DNA of 10,523 nt from an uncultured Clostridia bacterium. GTDB lineage: Bacteria > Bacillota > Clostridia > TANB77 > CAG-508. How positions within the stretch are numbered: the first letter of the stretch is position 1; every line of letters starts with the position of its first letter. Below the pieces are notes generated by a model that was not told the origin of the DNA, did no database searches, and saw only the letters and a program-made list of their open reading frames with translations. Shown here one piece after another: positions 1 to 7,981 of the stretch. Where the stretch lies: the NCBI GenBank assembly GCA_944389715.1, contig CALXNI010000079.1, positions 1 through 10,523 on the forward strand, written 5' to 3'. The translations under genes were made by a program, and so were the position numbers.

Positions 1-49
1 ATAACAACATAGATGATGCAGTTATATATACAAAAAATCTAAATTAATA

Positions 50-128
50 TTGTAGGGGTCGCTGCCCACAGCGACCCGCAAATGCATTTATATATTTAAC
101 GGGTCGCTGTGGACAGCGACCCCTACAA
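50..128. repeat. Dispersed palindromic repeat, copy A (double hairpin)
   Basis: Two 29-base arms (50-78 and 100-128) are inverted copies with one mismatch, separated by a 21-base AT-rich spacer. The ends read TTGTAGGGG and CCCCTACAA. Each arm is itself a perfect hairpin, GGGTCGCTG and CAGCGACCC around a 4-base loop (CCCA or TGGA). The left arm is identical to the left arm of copy E at 9958-9986. It lies about 30 bases before the Lon-like gene and contains no ORF. It looks like a REP- or MITE-like interspersed element; whether it affects the downstream gene is unknown. Confidence 0.85.
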
Positions 129-144
129 AAAACGTGATAAATTG

Positions 145-151
145 AAAGGAG
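145..151 (+). promoter_or_regulatory. Ribosome binding site of the Lon-like protease gene
   Basis: AAAGGAG ends six bases before the ATG at 158, a strong Shine-Dalgarno match that fixes the start. No convincing -35/-10 pair is visible in 1-50, so the promoter may lie upstream of the window. Confidence 0.75.
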
Positions 152-157
152 ATACAA

Positions 158-2557
158 ATGAAAAAAAATGAATTAAGTTACAAAGATTTAAAAAAATATT
201 GCAATCCAAACACTTTTAAATTTGAAACAACAGATGAACTAGATGGATTAGATTCTATATATGGACAAGACCGAGGAATTAAAGCCTTAGAATTTGGACT
301 TAATGTTGATTCTAAAGGTTACAATTTATATATAGAAGGTCCTTCTGGTGTTGGTAAAACAATGTATGCAAAAAAATATATATCAAAACTTGCTTCTAAA
401 AAAAAGGTTCCAGATGATTGGTGTTATATATATAACTTTGATAATCCTAATGAGCCTATTGCAGTTTCTTTATCTGCTGGTTTAGGAAAAGAATTTAAAA
501 ATGATATGGATGTTTTTATAGATGATATTAAAAAAGATATAAAACTAACTTTTGTAAATGATGATTTTGAAAAACAGAAAAATTTAATGCAAAATAAATT
601 TGAGCAAAAGAAAAATAATCTACTAGAAAAATTAAATAAAGCTTCTTTAAAAAGTGGATTTCAGGTAAAAGCAACTCAAAGTGGTGTTTACATGATGCCT
701 GTAATAGACGGTAAAACTATTGAAGAAGAAAAATTTAATAAACTTGATGATAAAACAAGAAAAGTGTTTGAAGAAAATTCTGCAATTGTTCAAGATCAAA
801 TTATTCAAGCAATTAATCAAATTAAGGTATTAGAAAAAGAAAATAATCAAAAAATAGATGAATGGCAATCAAATATCGCATTAATTACAATTAATGCACA
901 TATTAATCCCTTAAAATCAAAATACAAAAAGAATAAAAAAATAATTAGTTTTTTAGATAATATAAAATCTGATATTTTAAAAAACATATCTTTGTATATT
1001 GCTGATGATACTAAAACTTTTAGACAATCTCAACAAGCAAAACAAGAAGTTCCTAAGCCATGGCTTAATTATAGAGTAAACCTATTTGTTGATAATAGTA
1101 ATTTAACAGGAGCTCCTGTTATTATGGATTCTAATTATCAATATCATAATTTGTTTGGTAAATTAGAATATGAAAATCAATTTGGCATGCTAAAAACTGA
1201 TTATACTATGCTTAAACCTGGTCTTTTGCATAAAGCAAATGGTGGATATATAATTCTTCAGGCAAGTGATTTATTAGCAAATCAAATATGTTATGATACA
1301 CTAAAAAAGGCTTTATTAGTTAAAGAATTAAATATTGAAAATAATATGGAACAACGCTCATACATGGTTATGATTTCTTTAAAACCAGAGCCAATTCCTT
1401 TAAATCTAAAAGTTCTATTATTAGGTGATTCAAATATTTATCATACTTTACTTGCCTTAGATCCAGAATTTAAAAAATTGTTTAAAATAAAAGCAGAATT
1501 TGAAGAATATGCACCTAGAACAGATTCTAATATACTAAAACTTGCAAACTTCGTACGAAGCTATTCTGAAAAAGAAGGTATGCTTCCACTAGATAAAGGA
1601 GCAATGGCAAAGGTTGTAGAGTTTACATCTAGAATATCTGATGACAAAGATAAATTGTCAACCAAATTTAACGAAATAGGTGAAATAATTTCAGAATCTT
1701 CTACTTGGGCAAGACTTGCAAAAAAGAAAATTGTAACTGCTGACTTTATCGATAAAACTCTATCAGAAAGAATTGATAGAATTAAAAAATATGATTCAAA
1801 ATATCTTGAAATGATTGAAGAAAATACTTTACTTATTAGTACATCTGGTTTTGAAGTAGGTGTTATAAATGGTCTTACTGTAATGACAATAGGTGATTAT
1901 ACTTTTGGAAAGCCTGCTAAAATCACTGCAAATACTTATATGGGAAAAAACGGAGTAATAAATGTAGAGCGTGAAAGCCAAATGTCTGGTCCAACTCATT
2001 CTAAAGGTGTATTAATTCTTTCTGGATATTTAGGCGAAACATTTGCACAAGACTTTCCACTATCTCTTACTGCAAGTTTATGTTTTGAGCAATTATATAG
2101 TGGAGTAGATGGAGACAGCGCATCTAGTACAGAAGCTTATGCTATACTTTCAAGCCTATCTGGAATACCAATTAATCAATCTATTGCTGTTACTGGCTCT
2201 GTAAACCAAAAGGGATTTATTCAGCCAATAGGTGGTGTTAATGAAAAAATAGAAGGCTTTTATCAAGTATGTAAAACTAGAGGTCTAACTGGAGAACATG
2301 GCGTAATTATCCCTATTCAAAATGTTAGAAATCTCCATTTAAATGATGAAGTTGTAAATAGTGTAAAAGAAGGAAAATTCCATGTATATGCAATTTCAAA
2401 TTTAGATGAAGGTATAGAAATTTTAACTGGTGTACCTGCTGGTAAGAAAAATAAAGATGGGAAATTCCCTGCTGGAACAATTAAATATTTAGCTTATGAA
2501 AAATTAAAACAATATAATGAAAATATAAGATTAGAAAACGAATGGAGAAAGATGTAA
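158..2557 (+). CDS. Lon-like ATP-dependent protease (LonB/YcbZ type, AAA+ and S16 domains)
   Basis: 799-residue cytoplasmic AAA+ protease, a full length for the YcbZ/LonB-like branch. The AAA+ part has a Walker A motif GPSGVGKT at residues 61-68. A Lys/Glu-rich, probably coiled-coil segment follows at about 135-275, typical of the helical insertion in this branch. The ATPase core resumes at about 300-460 (GLLHKANGGYIIL near 355-367, then VLLLGD at 419-424). The C-terminal Lon (peptidase S16) domain covers about 555-765: the catalytic serine is S654 in GDSAS, and the lysine is K697 in GGVNEKIEGFY, so the Ser/Lys dyad is intact. It differs from classical LonA in lacking an N-terminal LAN domain. 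Substrates are unknown; a role in protein quality control or regulated proteolysis is inferred from the family. It carries no transmembrane helix. The next gene begins immediately after or overlaps its stop. Confidence 0.93.
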   Translation: MKKNELSYKDLKKYCNPNTFKFETTDELDGLDSIYGQDRGIKALEFGLNVDSKGYNLYIEGPSGVGKTMYAKKYISKLASKKKVPDDWCYIYNFDNPNEPIAVSLSAGLGKEFKNDMDVFIDDIKKDIKLTFVNDDFEKQKNLMQNKFEQKKNNLLEKLNKASLKSGFQVKATQSGVYMMPVIDGKTIEEEKFNKLDDKTRKVFEENSAIVQDQIIQAINQIKVLEKENNQKIDEWQSNIALITINAHINPLKSKYKKNKKIISFLDNIKSDILKNISLYIADDTKTFRQSQQAKQEVPKPWLNYRVNLFVDNSNLTGAPVIMDSNYQYHNLFGKLEYENQFGMLKTDYTMLKPGLLHKANGGYIILQASDLLANQICYDTLKKALLVKELNIENNMEQRSYMVMISLKPEPIPLNLKVLLLGDSNIYHTLLALDPEFKKLFKIKAEFEEYAPRTDSNILKLANFVRSYSEKEGMLPLDKGAMAKVVEFTSRISDDKDKLSTKFNEIGEIISESSTWARLAKKKIVTADFIDKTLSERIDRIKKYDSKYLEMIEENTLLISTSGFEVGVINGLTVMTIGDYTFGKPAKITANTYMGKNGVINVERESQMSGPTHSKGVLILSGYLGETFAQDFPLSLTASLCFEQLYSGVDGDSASSTEAYAILSSLSGIPINQSIAVTGSVNQKGFIQPIGGVNEKIEGFYQVCKTRGLTGEHGVIIPIQNVRNLHLNDEVVNSVKEGKFHVYAISNLDEGIEILTGVPAGKKNKDGKFPAGTIKYLAYEKLKQYNENIRLENEWRKM

Positions 2558-2559
2558 AA

Positions 2560-3258
2560 ATGACTTATTTGGAATTATTATTATCACCATTTTTTTTGGT
2601 AATAGTTATACTATTACTTTTACTAATTAATACAATTCCTAAACTAAAAATTAAAGACTATGTTAAGGCCAATGGTATAATATCCCAAGCTGAGATTTTA
2701 GGATATTACAGACATATTAAACACGGTTATGGTAGAAATTCTGTAACAGAATATTTTACTGTTTTTAAATTTTCGGATATAAATGGTATAGAACATATTA
2801 CTATGGATACAATAAACAATACTTTATTCATAAAATATAAAGTTGGAGATGTCATAACTATTAAATATATTGAAAACAGTTTGATAGATGATGAAAAAAT
2901 AAAATCAAAAGTCTTAAAATATGCTTTTAATATTAAAGAATATAATAAAATAAGAAAACAATATTTGGATTCACTGAGAAAAAAATTCAACAAAAATTAT
3001 TTTTCGGAGATAAGTGATGATACAATTTCAACAAATACTCGTATTTCATTTGAAAATAAGTTAAATAAAGGTTATTTTTCTACAATAGATGAAGATATAA
3101 GTTTAACAGATAACAGTAATGTGTATTCTTTTGCATTTGAAACAAAAAGAACAAAATCAATATTTACTAACCAAATATTTATTGTTGCATTTTTTATAAT
3201 TTTTATAATTTTATGTATTTTTATCTTGTTTATAATAATTTTTAAAAATATTAAATAA
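2560..3258 (+). CDS. Small two-helix membrane protein of unknown function (DUF3592-like)
   Basis: About 232 residues. An N-terminal hydrophobic helix (about residues 5-24) is followed by a basic residue cluster, a soluble middle region and a C-terminal hydrophobic helix (about 203-229). The middle, with FKFSDINGIEH then YKVGDVITIKYIENS, resembles the beta-rich pattern of DUF3592 membrane proteins; this is a weak match by eye. The start at ATG 2560 is preferred because GGAG (2544-2547) lies 12 bases upstream. An alternative ATG at 2542 would overlap the Lon-like gene by 16 bases but has no clear ribosome binding site. Tight coupling suggests co-transcription with the protease. The region after about residue 120 is charged and unrecognised. 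No function is assigned. Confidence 0.7.
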   Translation: MTYLELLLSPFFLVIVILLLLLINTIPKLKIKDYVKANGIISQAEILGYYRHIKHGYGRNSVTEYFTVFKFSDINGIEHITMDTINNTLFIKYKVGDVITIKYIENSLIDDEKIKSKVLKYAFNIKEYNKIRKQYLDSLRKKFNKNYFSEISDDTISTNTRISFENKLNKGYFSTIDEDISLTDNSNVYSFAFETKRTKSIFTNQIFIVAFFIIFIILCIFILFIIIFKNIK

Positions 3259-3290
3259 TTTTGATTTTATTTTATCAATTTTATCAAATA

Positions 3291-3315
3291 TAGGACGACC
3301 ACAGGTCGTCCCTAC
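3291..3315. repeat. Dispersed palindromic repeat, copy B (single hairpin)
   Basis: GGACGACC and GGTCGTCC form a perfect 8-bp stem around ACA, followed by CTACA, the same terminal sequence as the other repeats. It is a single-arm version. It lies between the convergent membrane-protein and cysteine-protease genes. No U-run follows the stem on either strand, so I do not call it a terminator, though it could hinder transcription from both sides. Confidence 0.6.
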
Positions 3316-3331
3316 AGCGTTTGCAAATAAT

Positions 3332-5965
3332 TTATTTTATATCTTTTAAATCTCTATATTTAACAAATTTTATTACAACAAATATCATTGTTACTAGTAA
3401 TATAACTATAAAAGTAATTTTAATTCCCGCATCAGGGAATTCTTTTTTAGCTACTGTCGTATCGTCTGATTTAGAAGACGTTGTACCTTTATATATATCA
3501 TCATCTGTATTTGTTTTCTTTACTACTGTTAATTCACATGTTGCTTCTTTGTTTCCATCTCCACTTATCGCCTTTATTGTTGTTTTTCCTTCACTAACTG
3601 CAGTTATTATACCTGTTTTTGTAATTGTTGCTACATTGGTATCTGAACTTTCCCATTTTATATTTTTATTAGTAGCATTACTTGGAGTAAAACTTACTAT
3701 TAAATTAGTTATATCTCCTACTTGTATTGTTTTTTCTGTTTTATCAAGTGTGATTTTTTCTACAGGAATTATATTTGTTTGTCCTTCTGTTATCGTTATT
3801 TTACATGTTGCTGTTTTTGCTCCATCTTCTGTTGTTACCGTTATAGTCGCTTCTCCTACTCCTTTGGCTGTTACTACTCCTCCGCTTACTGTTGCTACAT
3901 CGTCATTTGAACTGCTCCAAGTTACATTTTTATTTGTTGCAGTGTCTGGTTGTATTGTTTCTATTAACCTTTCTGTTTTTCCTACACTTAATGATATTTC
4001 TGTTATATTTAAACTAACTGATTGAACAGAAACTGTTTCTGGTTCTTTTTGAGTTACTGTTACCTTGCAATTTGCTGTTTTTGTTCCATCTACTGTTGTT
4101 ACTGTTATAACTGCTTCTCCTACTTTATTTGCAGTAACTACTCCTCCTTTTACTGTTGCTACCTCTTCATCTGAACTGCTCCAGATTACATTTTTATTTG
4201 TTGCATAACTTGGTTCTACCGTTTCTACCAAAGTAGCACTACTTCCTTCTTCTATACTTATTGTATTATTATTTAATTTAACTCCTGTAACTGGTATTTC
4301 TATCAGTGTATCTGATAATATAGTAAATGCTTTTATACATGCATTTGTGTCTTTATATGTTATTCCCTGTCCTTGAATTTGATAACCGTTTATATCTGTC
4401 CAAGTATTGCCATCATTTGAAATATAACTTTCTCCTTCATTTGCTGTTGCAGTAGAGTAATAATTTTCTTTTTCAGAAATTCCGCTACTATTATAATTAC
4501 ATTCTACTGAATACTCAGCCCCATTAGCATTTATATATTTAACAATTACTGCAAAGCTATCCCCTTCTATTTTTAATGGAGAGGCAAGTTTTAGAGAATG
4601 ATAACCTGGTTCTAATGCATTTGTTCCTGTATATGATGCAACTAATTCATAATCCTTTATATCTGAATTAATGTAATCAACATATATTTCTATCCCTTCG
4701 GTAATAGGAACATATATTCCTACTTCTGTTATGTATTCATATTTATCATTACTCTCTCTTGTAAATACATTTGCTAAATATCCTTCTGATAAATAGTTTG
4801 TGCCCTTATCATTTAAAAAATAATAACTTATAGATTGTCCTAGTTCATCATACTGATATAAGTTATCATATTCTTTTTCTTCTTCTGTATATTCCTGTAT
4901 ATCATCAATTCCTTGAATTTCTTGTTCTATATATGCGTCATCATAAGATATATAATAATAACCACTATCTCCAAATTCATCTCCCCAAGAATTAAGTACA
5001 ATATATGCACCGTCATTTGCTGGCTGATTTCCACTAGCAAAGTTTTCTTTACTATAATTATCATCCCATCCAACAATTGTTATTGCATGGTCAGGTGACA
5101 TAATGGATTCAGAATAAAAAGCATTAGTTTCTAAATTATAGTCATTGTTTATATTTCCTGTATAAGTATACCCCATTACTGCCCCATTTTCCTTTATGTG
5201 CTTTTTTATTTGTGTTCTTATTGCATTAACTTCTTCTTCTGTATATGTTTCTGCTCCTATAAAATTAGAACTGTCCTTATATGTAACAGAATTATCTGTT
5301 TCATATTCTTTATATATACTTGCAAATCTAGTTGTTTCATTAATTTTTACTTTAGCCTCTAAATTACTCAAATCAACATTATCATATGACAAGTAATAAG
5401 ATTCTTTTGGGTTATTTTCTTCATTATAATAATTTGAAAACGGCATGTCAGTTTCATATGCTGATCCATATCCAGAAATAGCACTTGCTATAGCAATACT
5501 AGAATTGCCTCCAGCTCCTATTAATTTCCTAAAATTTCTAGAAACTACATAATCTGTATAAATTGGTGAATATTCTAATGATGTTTTATTATATTTTTTT
5601 GAAATTGTACTTTCTAATGACGATGTAAACGAAAATGCCCAACACAATCCTGTTTTTTGTTGGTTTTTTAAAATATTATTGCTTAAAAAAAATCTATTTT
5701 CTAATTGTGAATCTCCAACACTTCTTAACTCATTATATGTAGATTTCTTTAGACTATCTTCTATGCTTAAATCGCTATATGCAGGTTGAATAGCTGTTTT
5801 TCTTTCTTCTTCTGTTAAATTCTCCCATTTTTCGAATTCTGCTGATTTTTCTATCGTTTTTAATTCACTTGATGCAAATACCTTAGTAAAATTAAATATT
5901 ATAATTGTTGCTAAAATAATAATGACTTTTGACATAATACTTCTAAATTTTTCTTTTGTTTTCAT
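3332..5965 (-). CDS. Secreted papain-like (C1) cysteine protease with lectin-like domain, three Big_2 domains and a C-terminal anchor
   Basis: 877 residues. Residues 1-32 form a signal peptide (basic start, hydrophobic core, likely cleavage after VFA). The C1 protease domain spans about 85-345: oxyanion glutamine Q102, nucleophile C108 in GLCWAFS, H293 in SPDHAITIVGW, and N325 in LNSWG, so all catalytic residues are present. A beta-rich region at about 375-550 fits the lectin-like domain often found after such protease domains. Three Big_2 (bacterial Ig-like) repeats follow at about 557-637, 648-727 and 735-815, each with an NK(N)(V/I)xW.SS block. A Thr/Ser/Lys linker leads to FPDAG (843-847), a hydrophobic helix (849-866) and a basic tail. 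It is probably displayed outside the cell for cleaving extracellular or host proteins; the substrate is unknown. Start chosen by AAGGTG five bases upstream. It has its own promoter. Confidence 0.9.
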   Translation of the reverse strand: MKTKEKFRSIMSKVIIILATIIIFNFTKVFASSELKTIEKSAEFEKWENLTEEERKTAIQPAYSDLSIEDSLKKSTYNELRSVGDSQLENRFFLSNNILKNQQKTGLCWAFSFTSSLESTISKKYNKTSLEYSPIYTDYVVSRNFRKLIGAGGNSSIAIASAISGYGSAYETDMPFSNYYNEENNPKESYYLSYDNVDLSNLEAKVKINETTRFASIYKEYETDNSVTYKDSSNFIGAETYTEEEVNAIRTQIKKHIKENGAVMGYTYTGNINNDYNLETNAFYSESIMSPDHAITIVGWDDNYSKENFASGNQPANDGAYIVLNSWGDEFGDSGYYYISYDDAYIEQEIQGIDDIQEYTEEEKEYDNLYQYDELGQSISYYFLNDKGTNYLSEGYLANVFTRESNDKYEYITEVGIYVPITEGIEIYVDYINSDIKDYELVASYTGTNALEPGYHSLKLASPLKIEGDSFAVIVKYINANGAEYSVECNYNSSGISEKENYYSTATANEGESYISNDGNTWTDINGYQIQGQGITYKDTNACIKAFTILSDTLIEIPVTGVKLNNNTISIEEGSSATLVETVEPSYATNKNVIWSSSDEEVATVKGGVVTANKVGEAVITVTTVDGTKTANCKVTVTQKEPETVSVQSVSLNITEISLSVGKTERLIETIQPDTATNKNVTWSSSNDDVATVSGGVVTAKGVGEATITVTTEDGAKTATCKITITEGQTNIIPVEKITLDKTEKTIQVGDITNLIVSFTPSNATNKNIKWESSDTNVATITKTGIITAVSEGKTTIKAISGDGNKEATCELTVVKKTNTDDDIYKGTTSSKSDDTTVAKKEFPDAGIKITFIVILLVTMIFVVIKFVKYRDLKDIK

Positions 5966-5970
5966 TTTAT

Positions 5971-5976
5971 CACCTT
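5971..5976 (-). promoter_or_regulatory. Ribosome binding site of the C1 protease gene
   Basis: On the minus strand AAGGTG lies five bases before the ATG at 5965, supporting this start. Confidence 0.65.
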
Positions 5977-5985
5977 TTTATCTTT

Positions 5986-6014
5986 ACTATAAATTATATA
6001 ATTTTAACTGTCAA
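5986..6014 (-). promoter_or_regulatory. SigA-type promoter of the C1 protease gene
   Basis: On the minus strand, TTGACA (6009-6014) and TATAGT (5986-5991) are separated by 17 bases. The -35 box is a perfect consensus match and the -10 box matches five of six. The leader to the ATG is short (about 15 bases after the likely start site) and carries the ribosome binding site. Confidence 0.8.
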
Positions 6015-6028
6015 TTTTTTCTATTTTT

Positions 6029-6067
6029 TGTAACGACTTTGTAATCGTTATGTAATTGTTTAGTAAA
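6029..6067 (-). promoter_or_regulatory. Phased direct repeats upstream of the C1 protease promoter (putative response-regulator site)
   Basis: On the minus strand ATTACA (6051-6056), ATTACA (6040-6045) and GTTACA (6029-6034) start exactly 11 bp apart with 5-base gaps. A weaker fourth unit, TTTACT (6062-6067), keeps the same phase. The array ends 14 bases upstream of the -35 box. Hexamers on one face of the helix with 5-base gaps are the usual architecture for OmpR/PhoB-family response regulators; Gram-positive PhoP boxes (TTAACA repeats) look similar. Binding by such a regulator is inference. Confidence 0.45.
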
Positions 6068-6129
6068 ATAAAGTTTTGTTTTATAATATCCATTAAATGT
6101 ATTAAAAATATATATTTTCATCTACAATA

Positions 6130-6161
6130 AAAAACACTTCAAATTAAAATGAAGTGTTTTT
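6130..6161 (-). terminator. Intrinsic terminator of the ylxM-rplS operon
   Basis: A perfect 12-bp stem (6130-6141 with 6150-6161) around an 8-base loop is followed on the minus strand by a T-rich run. It lies about 30 bases past the rplS stop and is the natural end of the operon. It sits upstream of the C1 protease promoter, isolating that gene from read-through. Confidence 0.88.
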
Positions 6162-6191
6162 ACTATATTTTATTAAAATTGTATTGGCTTT

Positions 6192-6686
6192 TTATTCAGC
6201 TTTTGCTTCTTCTTTTTTTGCTTCTTCTACTACAGGTGTCTCTTCTGCTTTAGCTGGTGCTTCTTCAGCTACAGGTGCCTCCTCTACTACTGGTTCTTCT
6301 ACTAATTCTTCTTTAATTGTAACTTCTTTAGTTTCAATTCTTGCACCAATTTTTTCTTTAGTCTTAGCAGATTTACCAAGTCTATCTCTTAAGTAGAATA
6401 ATTTTGCTCTTCTTACTCTACCTACTCTTGTTACTTCAACTTTTTCTACTGCTGGTGAGTGAACTAAAAATGTTTTTTCAACACCTACACCATAAGAAGT
6501 TTTTCTTACTGTAAATGTTTGGTTTACTCCTCCACCTTGTACTTTTATAATTATTCCTTCGAATACTTGTATTCTTTCTCTGTTTCCTTCTTTTACTCTT
6601 ACATGAACTCTTACTGTGTCTCCAACATTAAGTACTGGAATTTTGTTTTTCATTTGTTCATGTTCGATTGATTTAATGATGTCCAT
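6192..6686 (-). CDS. rplS: 50S ribosomal protein L19 with acidic C-terminal extension
   Basis: Residues 1-113 match bacterial L19: an N-terminal helix, then FEGIIIKVQGGG (43-53), FTVRK (58-62), GVGVEK (66-71) and the basic VGRVRRAKLFYLRDR region (88-102). L19 binds 23S rRNA at the interface of the large and small subunits. Typical L19 ends near 115 residues, but this one runs to 164. The extra 50 residues are almost only Glu, Ala, Val, Pro and Lys, forming imperfect 'EEAP' repeats with 16 Glu in the last 44 residues, likely disordered. The start is set by GGAGG seven bases upstream. It is the last gene of the operon, directly before the terminator; a palindromic repeat separates it from trmD. 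Confidence 0.96.
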   Translation of the reverse strand: MDIIKSIEHEQMKNKIPVLNVGDTVRVHVRVKEGNRERIQVFEGIIIKVQGGGVNQTFTVRKTSYGVGVEKTFLVHSPAVEKVEVTRVGRVRRAKLFYLRDRLGKSAKTKEKIGARIETKEVTIKEELVEEPVVEEAPVAEEAPAKAEETPVVEEAKKEEAKAE

Positions 6687-6693
6687 TATTTTT

Positions 6694-6698
6694 CCTCC
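6694..6698 (-). promoter_or_regulatory. Ribosome binding site of rplS
   Basis: GGAGG on the minus strand, within AAGGAGG, lies seven bases before the ATG at 6686. It is near perfect, as expected for a highly expressed ribosomal protein. Confidence 0.8.
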
Positions 6699-6708
6699 TT
6701 TTTTACTT

Positions 6709-6760
6709 GTAAGGGGACGTTACCCTTTAGCACGGGTCGCCCAGGGGTGCGACCCCTACA
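6709..6760. repeat. Dispersed palindromic repeat, copy C
   Basis: The right arm (6733-6760) starts CGGGTCGCCCAGG and ends GCGACCCCTACA; GGGTCGC and GCGACCC form a 7-bp stem. The left arm (from GTAAGGGGACG) is degenerate. It sits in the trmD-rplS spacer and would fold as a hairpin in the operon mRNA. The rest of the 115-base spacer is AT-rich with no other recognisable feature. Confidence 0.7.
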
Positions 6761-6801
6761 TGATTTTGATTTGATTTTTATTCTTTCTATTTTAGTTTTC
6801 C

Positions 6802-7465
6802 CTAGTTTAACAACTCGGGACGTTTTTGTTTTGTTATTTCTATAGACTTATCTTTTCTCCATTTTGCTATCTTCTCGTGATTTCCGAGATTTTAAAACTT
6901 CTGGTACACTTTTATTTAAAAATATTTCTGGTCGTGTATATTGAGGATATTCTAAAAGTCCATCTGAAAATGATTCTTCTTTAACAGATTCTTTGCTAAT
7001 TACCCCTTCTATATATCTAGATACTGAATCTATAAGTACCATTGCAGGTAATTCTCCACCTGTTAATACATAATCTCCAATTGATATTTCCTCATCTACA
7101 ATTTCATCTAACACTCTTTGATCTATGCCTTCATAATGTCCACATAGTAGTACAAGATGAGTTTCCGTAGATAATTCTTTTACTTTACTTTGGTTTAATA
7201 CTTTTCCTTGTGGTGATAAGTAAATTGTTTTTACATTTTTGTCCTTAATTGACTTAAATGCATCATATACAACATCAGGCTTAATTACCATTCCTGCCCC
7301 ACCACCATATGGAGTATCATCTACTTTTTTGTGTTTATCCTTAGAAAAATCTCTAATATTGATTAAATTAATTTCTATCAAATTATTTTCTATAGCTTTC
7401 CCTATAATGCTTTCATTTAAGCTAGAAAACATTTCAGGAAAAAGTGTAAGTATATCAATTTTCAT
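6802..7465 (-). CDS. trmD: tRNA (guanine-N1-)-methyltransferase, interrupted by one +1 shift at CGG
   Basis: TrmD makes m1G37 in tRNAs using S-adenosylmethionine, preventing frameshifting. Visible motifs are PYGGGAGM (52-59), LCGHYEGIDQR (107-117), IGDYVLTGGELP in the knotted SAM site (129-140), and SFSDGLLEYPQYTRP with the catalytic-type Asp168. The zero frame reads ...VPEVLKS, then CGG at 6884-6886, and stops at 6848 after an unrelated 12-residue tail (205 residues in all). Skipping one C (base 6886) resumes the conserved ending GNHEKIAKWRKDKS...RPELLN, with a TAG at 6802-6804. The joined protein is 220 residues, near family length. The start is set by AAGGA eight bases upstream, and the ATGA overlaps the rimM stop. 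Whether the shift is biological or a sequence error is undecided. Confidence 0.9.
6883..6889 (-). other. +1 shift site in trmD (TCT CGG A)
   Basis: Minus strand zero frame: AAA TCT CGG AAA. Skipping the first base of CGG gives TCT, GGA, AAT, CAC, that is S-G-N-H, the motif expected in TrmD. Homology fixes the site to within a base or two. Confidence 0.8.
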
Positions 7466-7971
7466 TGTATTAATCCTTCTAATAAATGAACTATTATAGT
7501 TTTATTCTCAATATCAATGTTTTTTATTACTTCTTTAATTGCTGGTAATAATACTTGTTTACCTGCTTCATCTTTTACAACATATACATCATTACTACCT
7601 GTTTCAAAAACGTCATCTACTGTTCCTAATTCCTTTTGTTCATCTGTATAAACTTTGCATCCAAGAATATCTACAATATAATAAGTATCTTTATCTAGTT
7701 TTTCATCTTTATCTCTTTTTATTTTTAAATAAAGATTTCGATATTTTTCAGCTTCTTCTATAGTGTCTATACCTTCTAGTTTAAGGAATACCATATTCTT
7801 GCTAAACCTTACTTGTTCAATTTTAAATTCTTTAAGTTCTTTTTTTACAGATATATATATAGTTTCTAAATCATTAAATTTTGCAATATCATCAGTAAAT
7901 GGTTTTACTTTTATAACACCTTTTAGTCCTGATGTATTAACAATTTGACCTATTTCAAAATATTTTTCCAT
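7462..7971 (-). CDS. rimM: 16S rRNA processing / 30S maturation factor RimM
   Basis: 169 residues, usual family length. The N-terminal RimM domain starts FEIGQIVNTSGLKGVIKVKPFTDD (about residues 5-28). The C-terminal PRC-barrel-like domain is marked by YYIVDILGCKVY (97-108), GTVDDVFETGSNDVYVV (116-132) and LLPAIKEVI (141-149). RimM assists maturation of the 30S head and binds S19. The ATG at 7971 is chosen because AAGG (7980-7983) lies eight bases upstream and the protein then aligns with the family. A longer TTG start at 7989 would overlap khpA and lacks a ribosome binding site. Its TGA overlaps the trmD ATG by four bases (ATGA), implying translational coupling. Confidence 0.95.
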   Translation of the reverse strand: MEKYFEIGQIVNTSGLKGVIKVKPFTDDIAKFNDLETIYISVKKELKEFKIEQVRFSKNMVFLKLEGIDTIEEAEKYRNLYLKIKRDKDEKLDKDTYYIVDILGCKVYTDEQKELGTVDDVFETGSNDVYVVKDEAGKQVLLPAIKEVIKNIDIENKTIIVHLLEGLIQ

Positions 7972-7981
7972 ATTTAATACC

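Noticed and set aside
3291..3315. Intrinsic bidirectional terminator between convergent genes
   Set aside because: Good stem but no T-run on either side; it matches the dispersed repeat family better.
3321..4025. Forward ORF of 234 residues opposite the C1 protease
   Set aside because: Antisense shadow of the Big_2 repeats; hydrophobic low-complexity translation, no ribosome binding site, no family resemblance.
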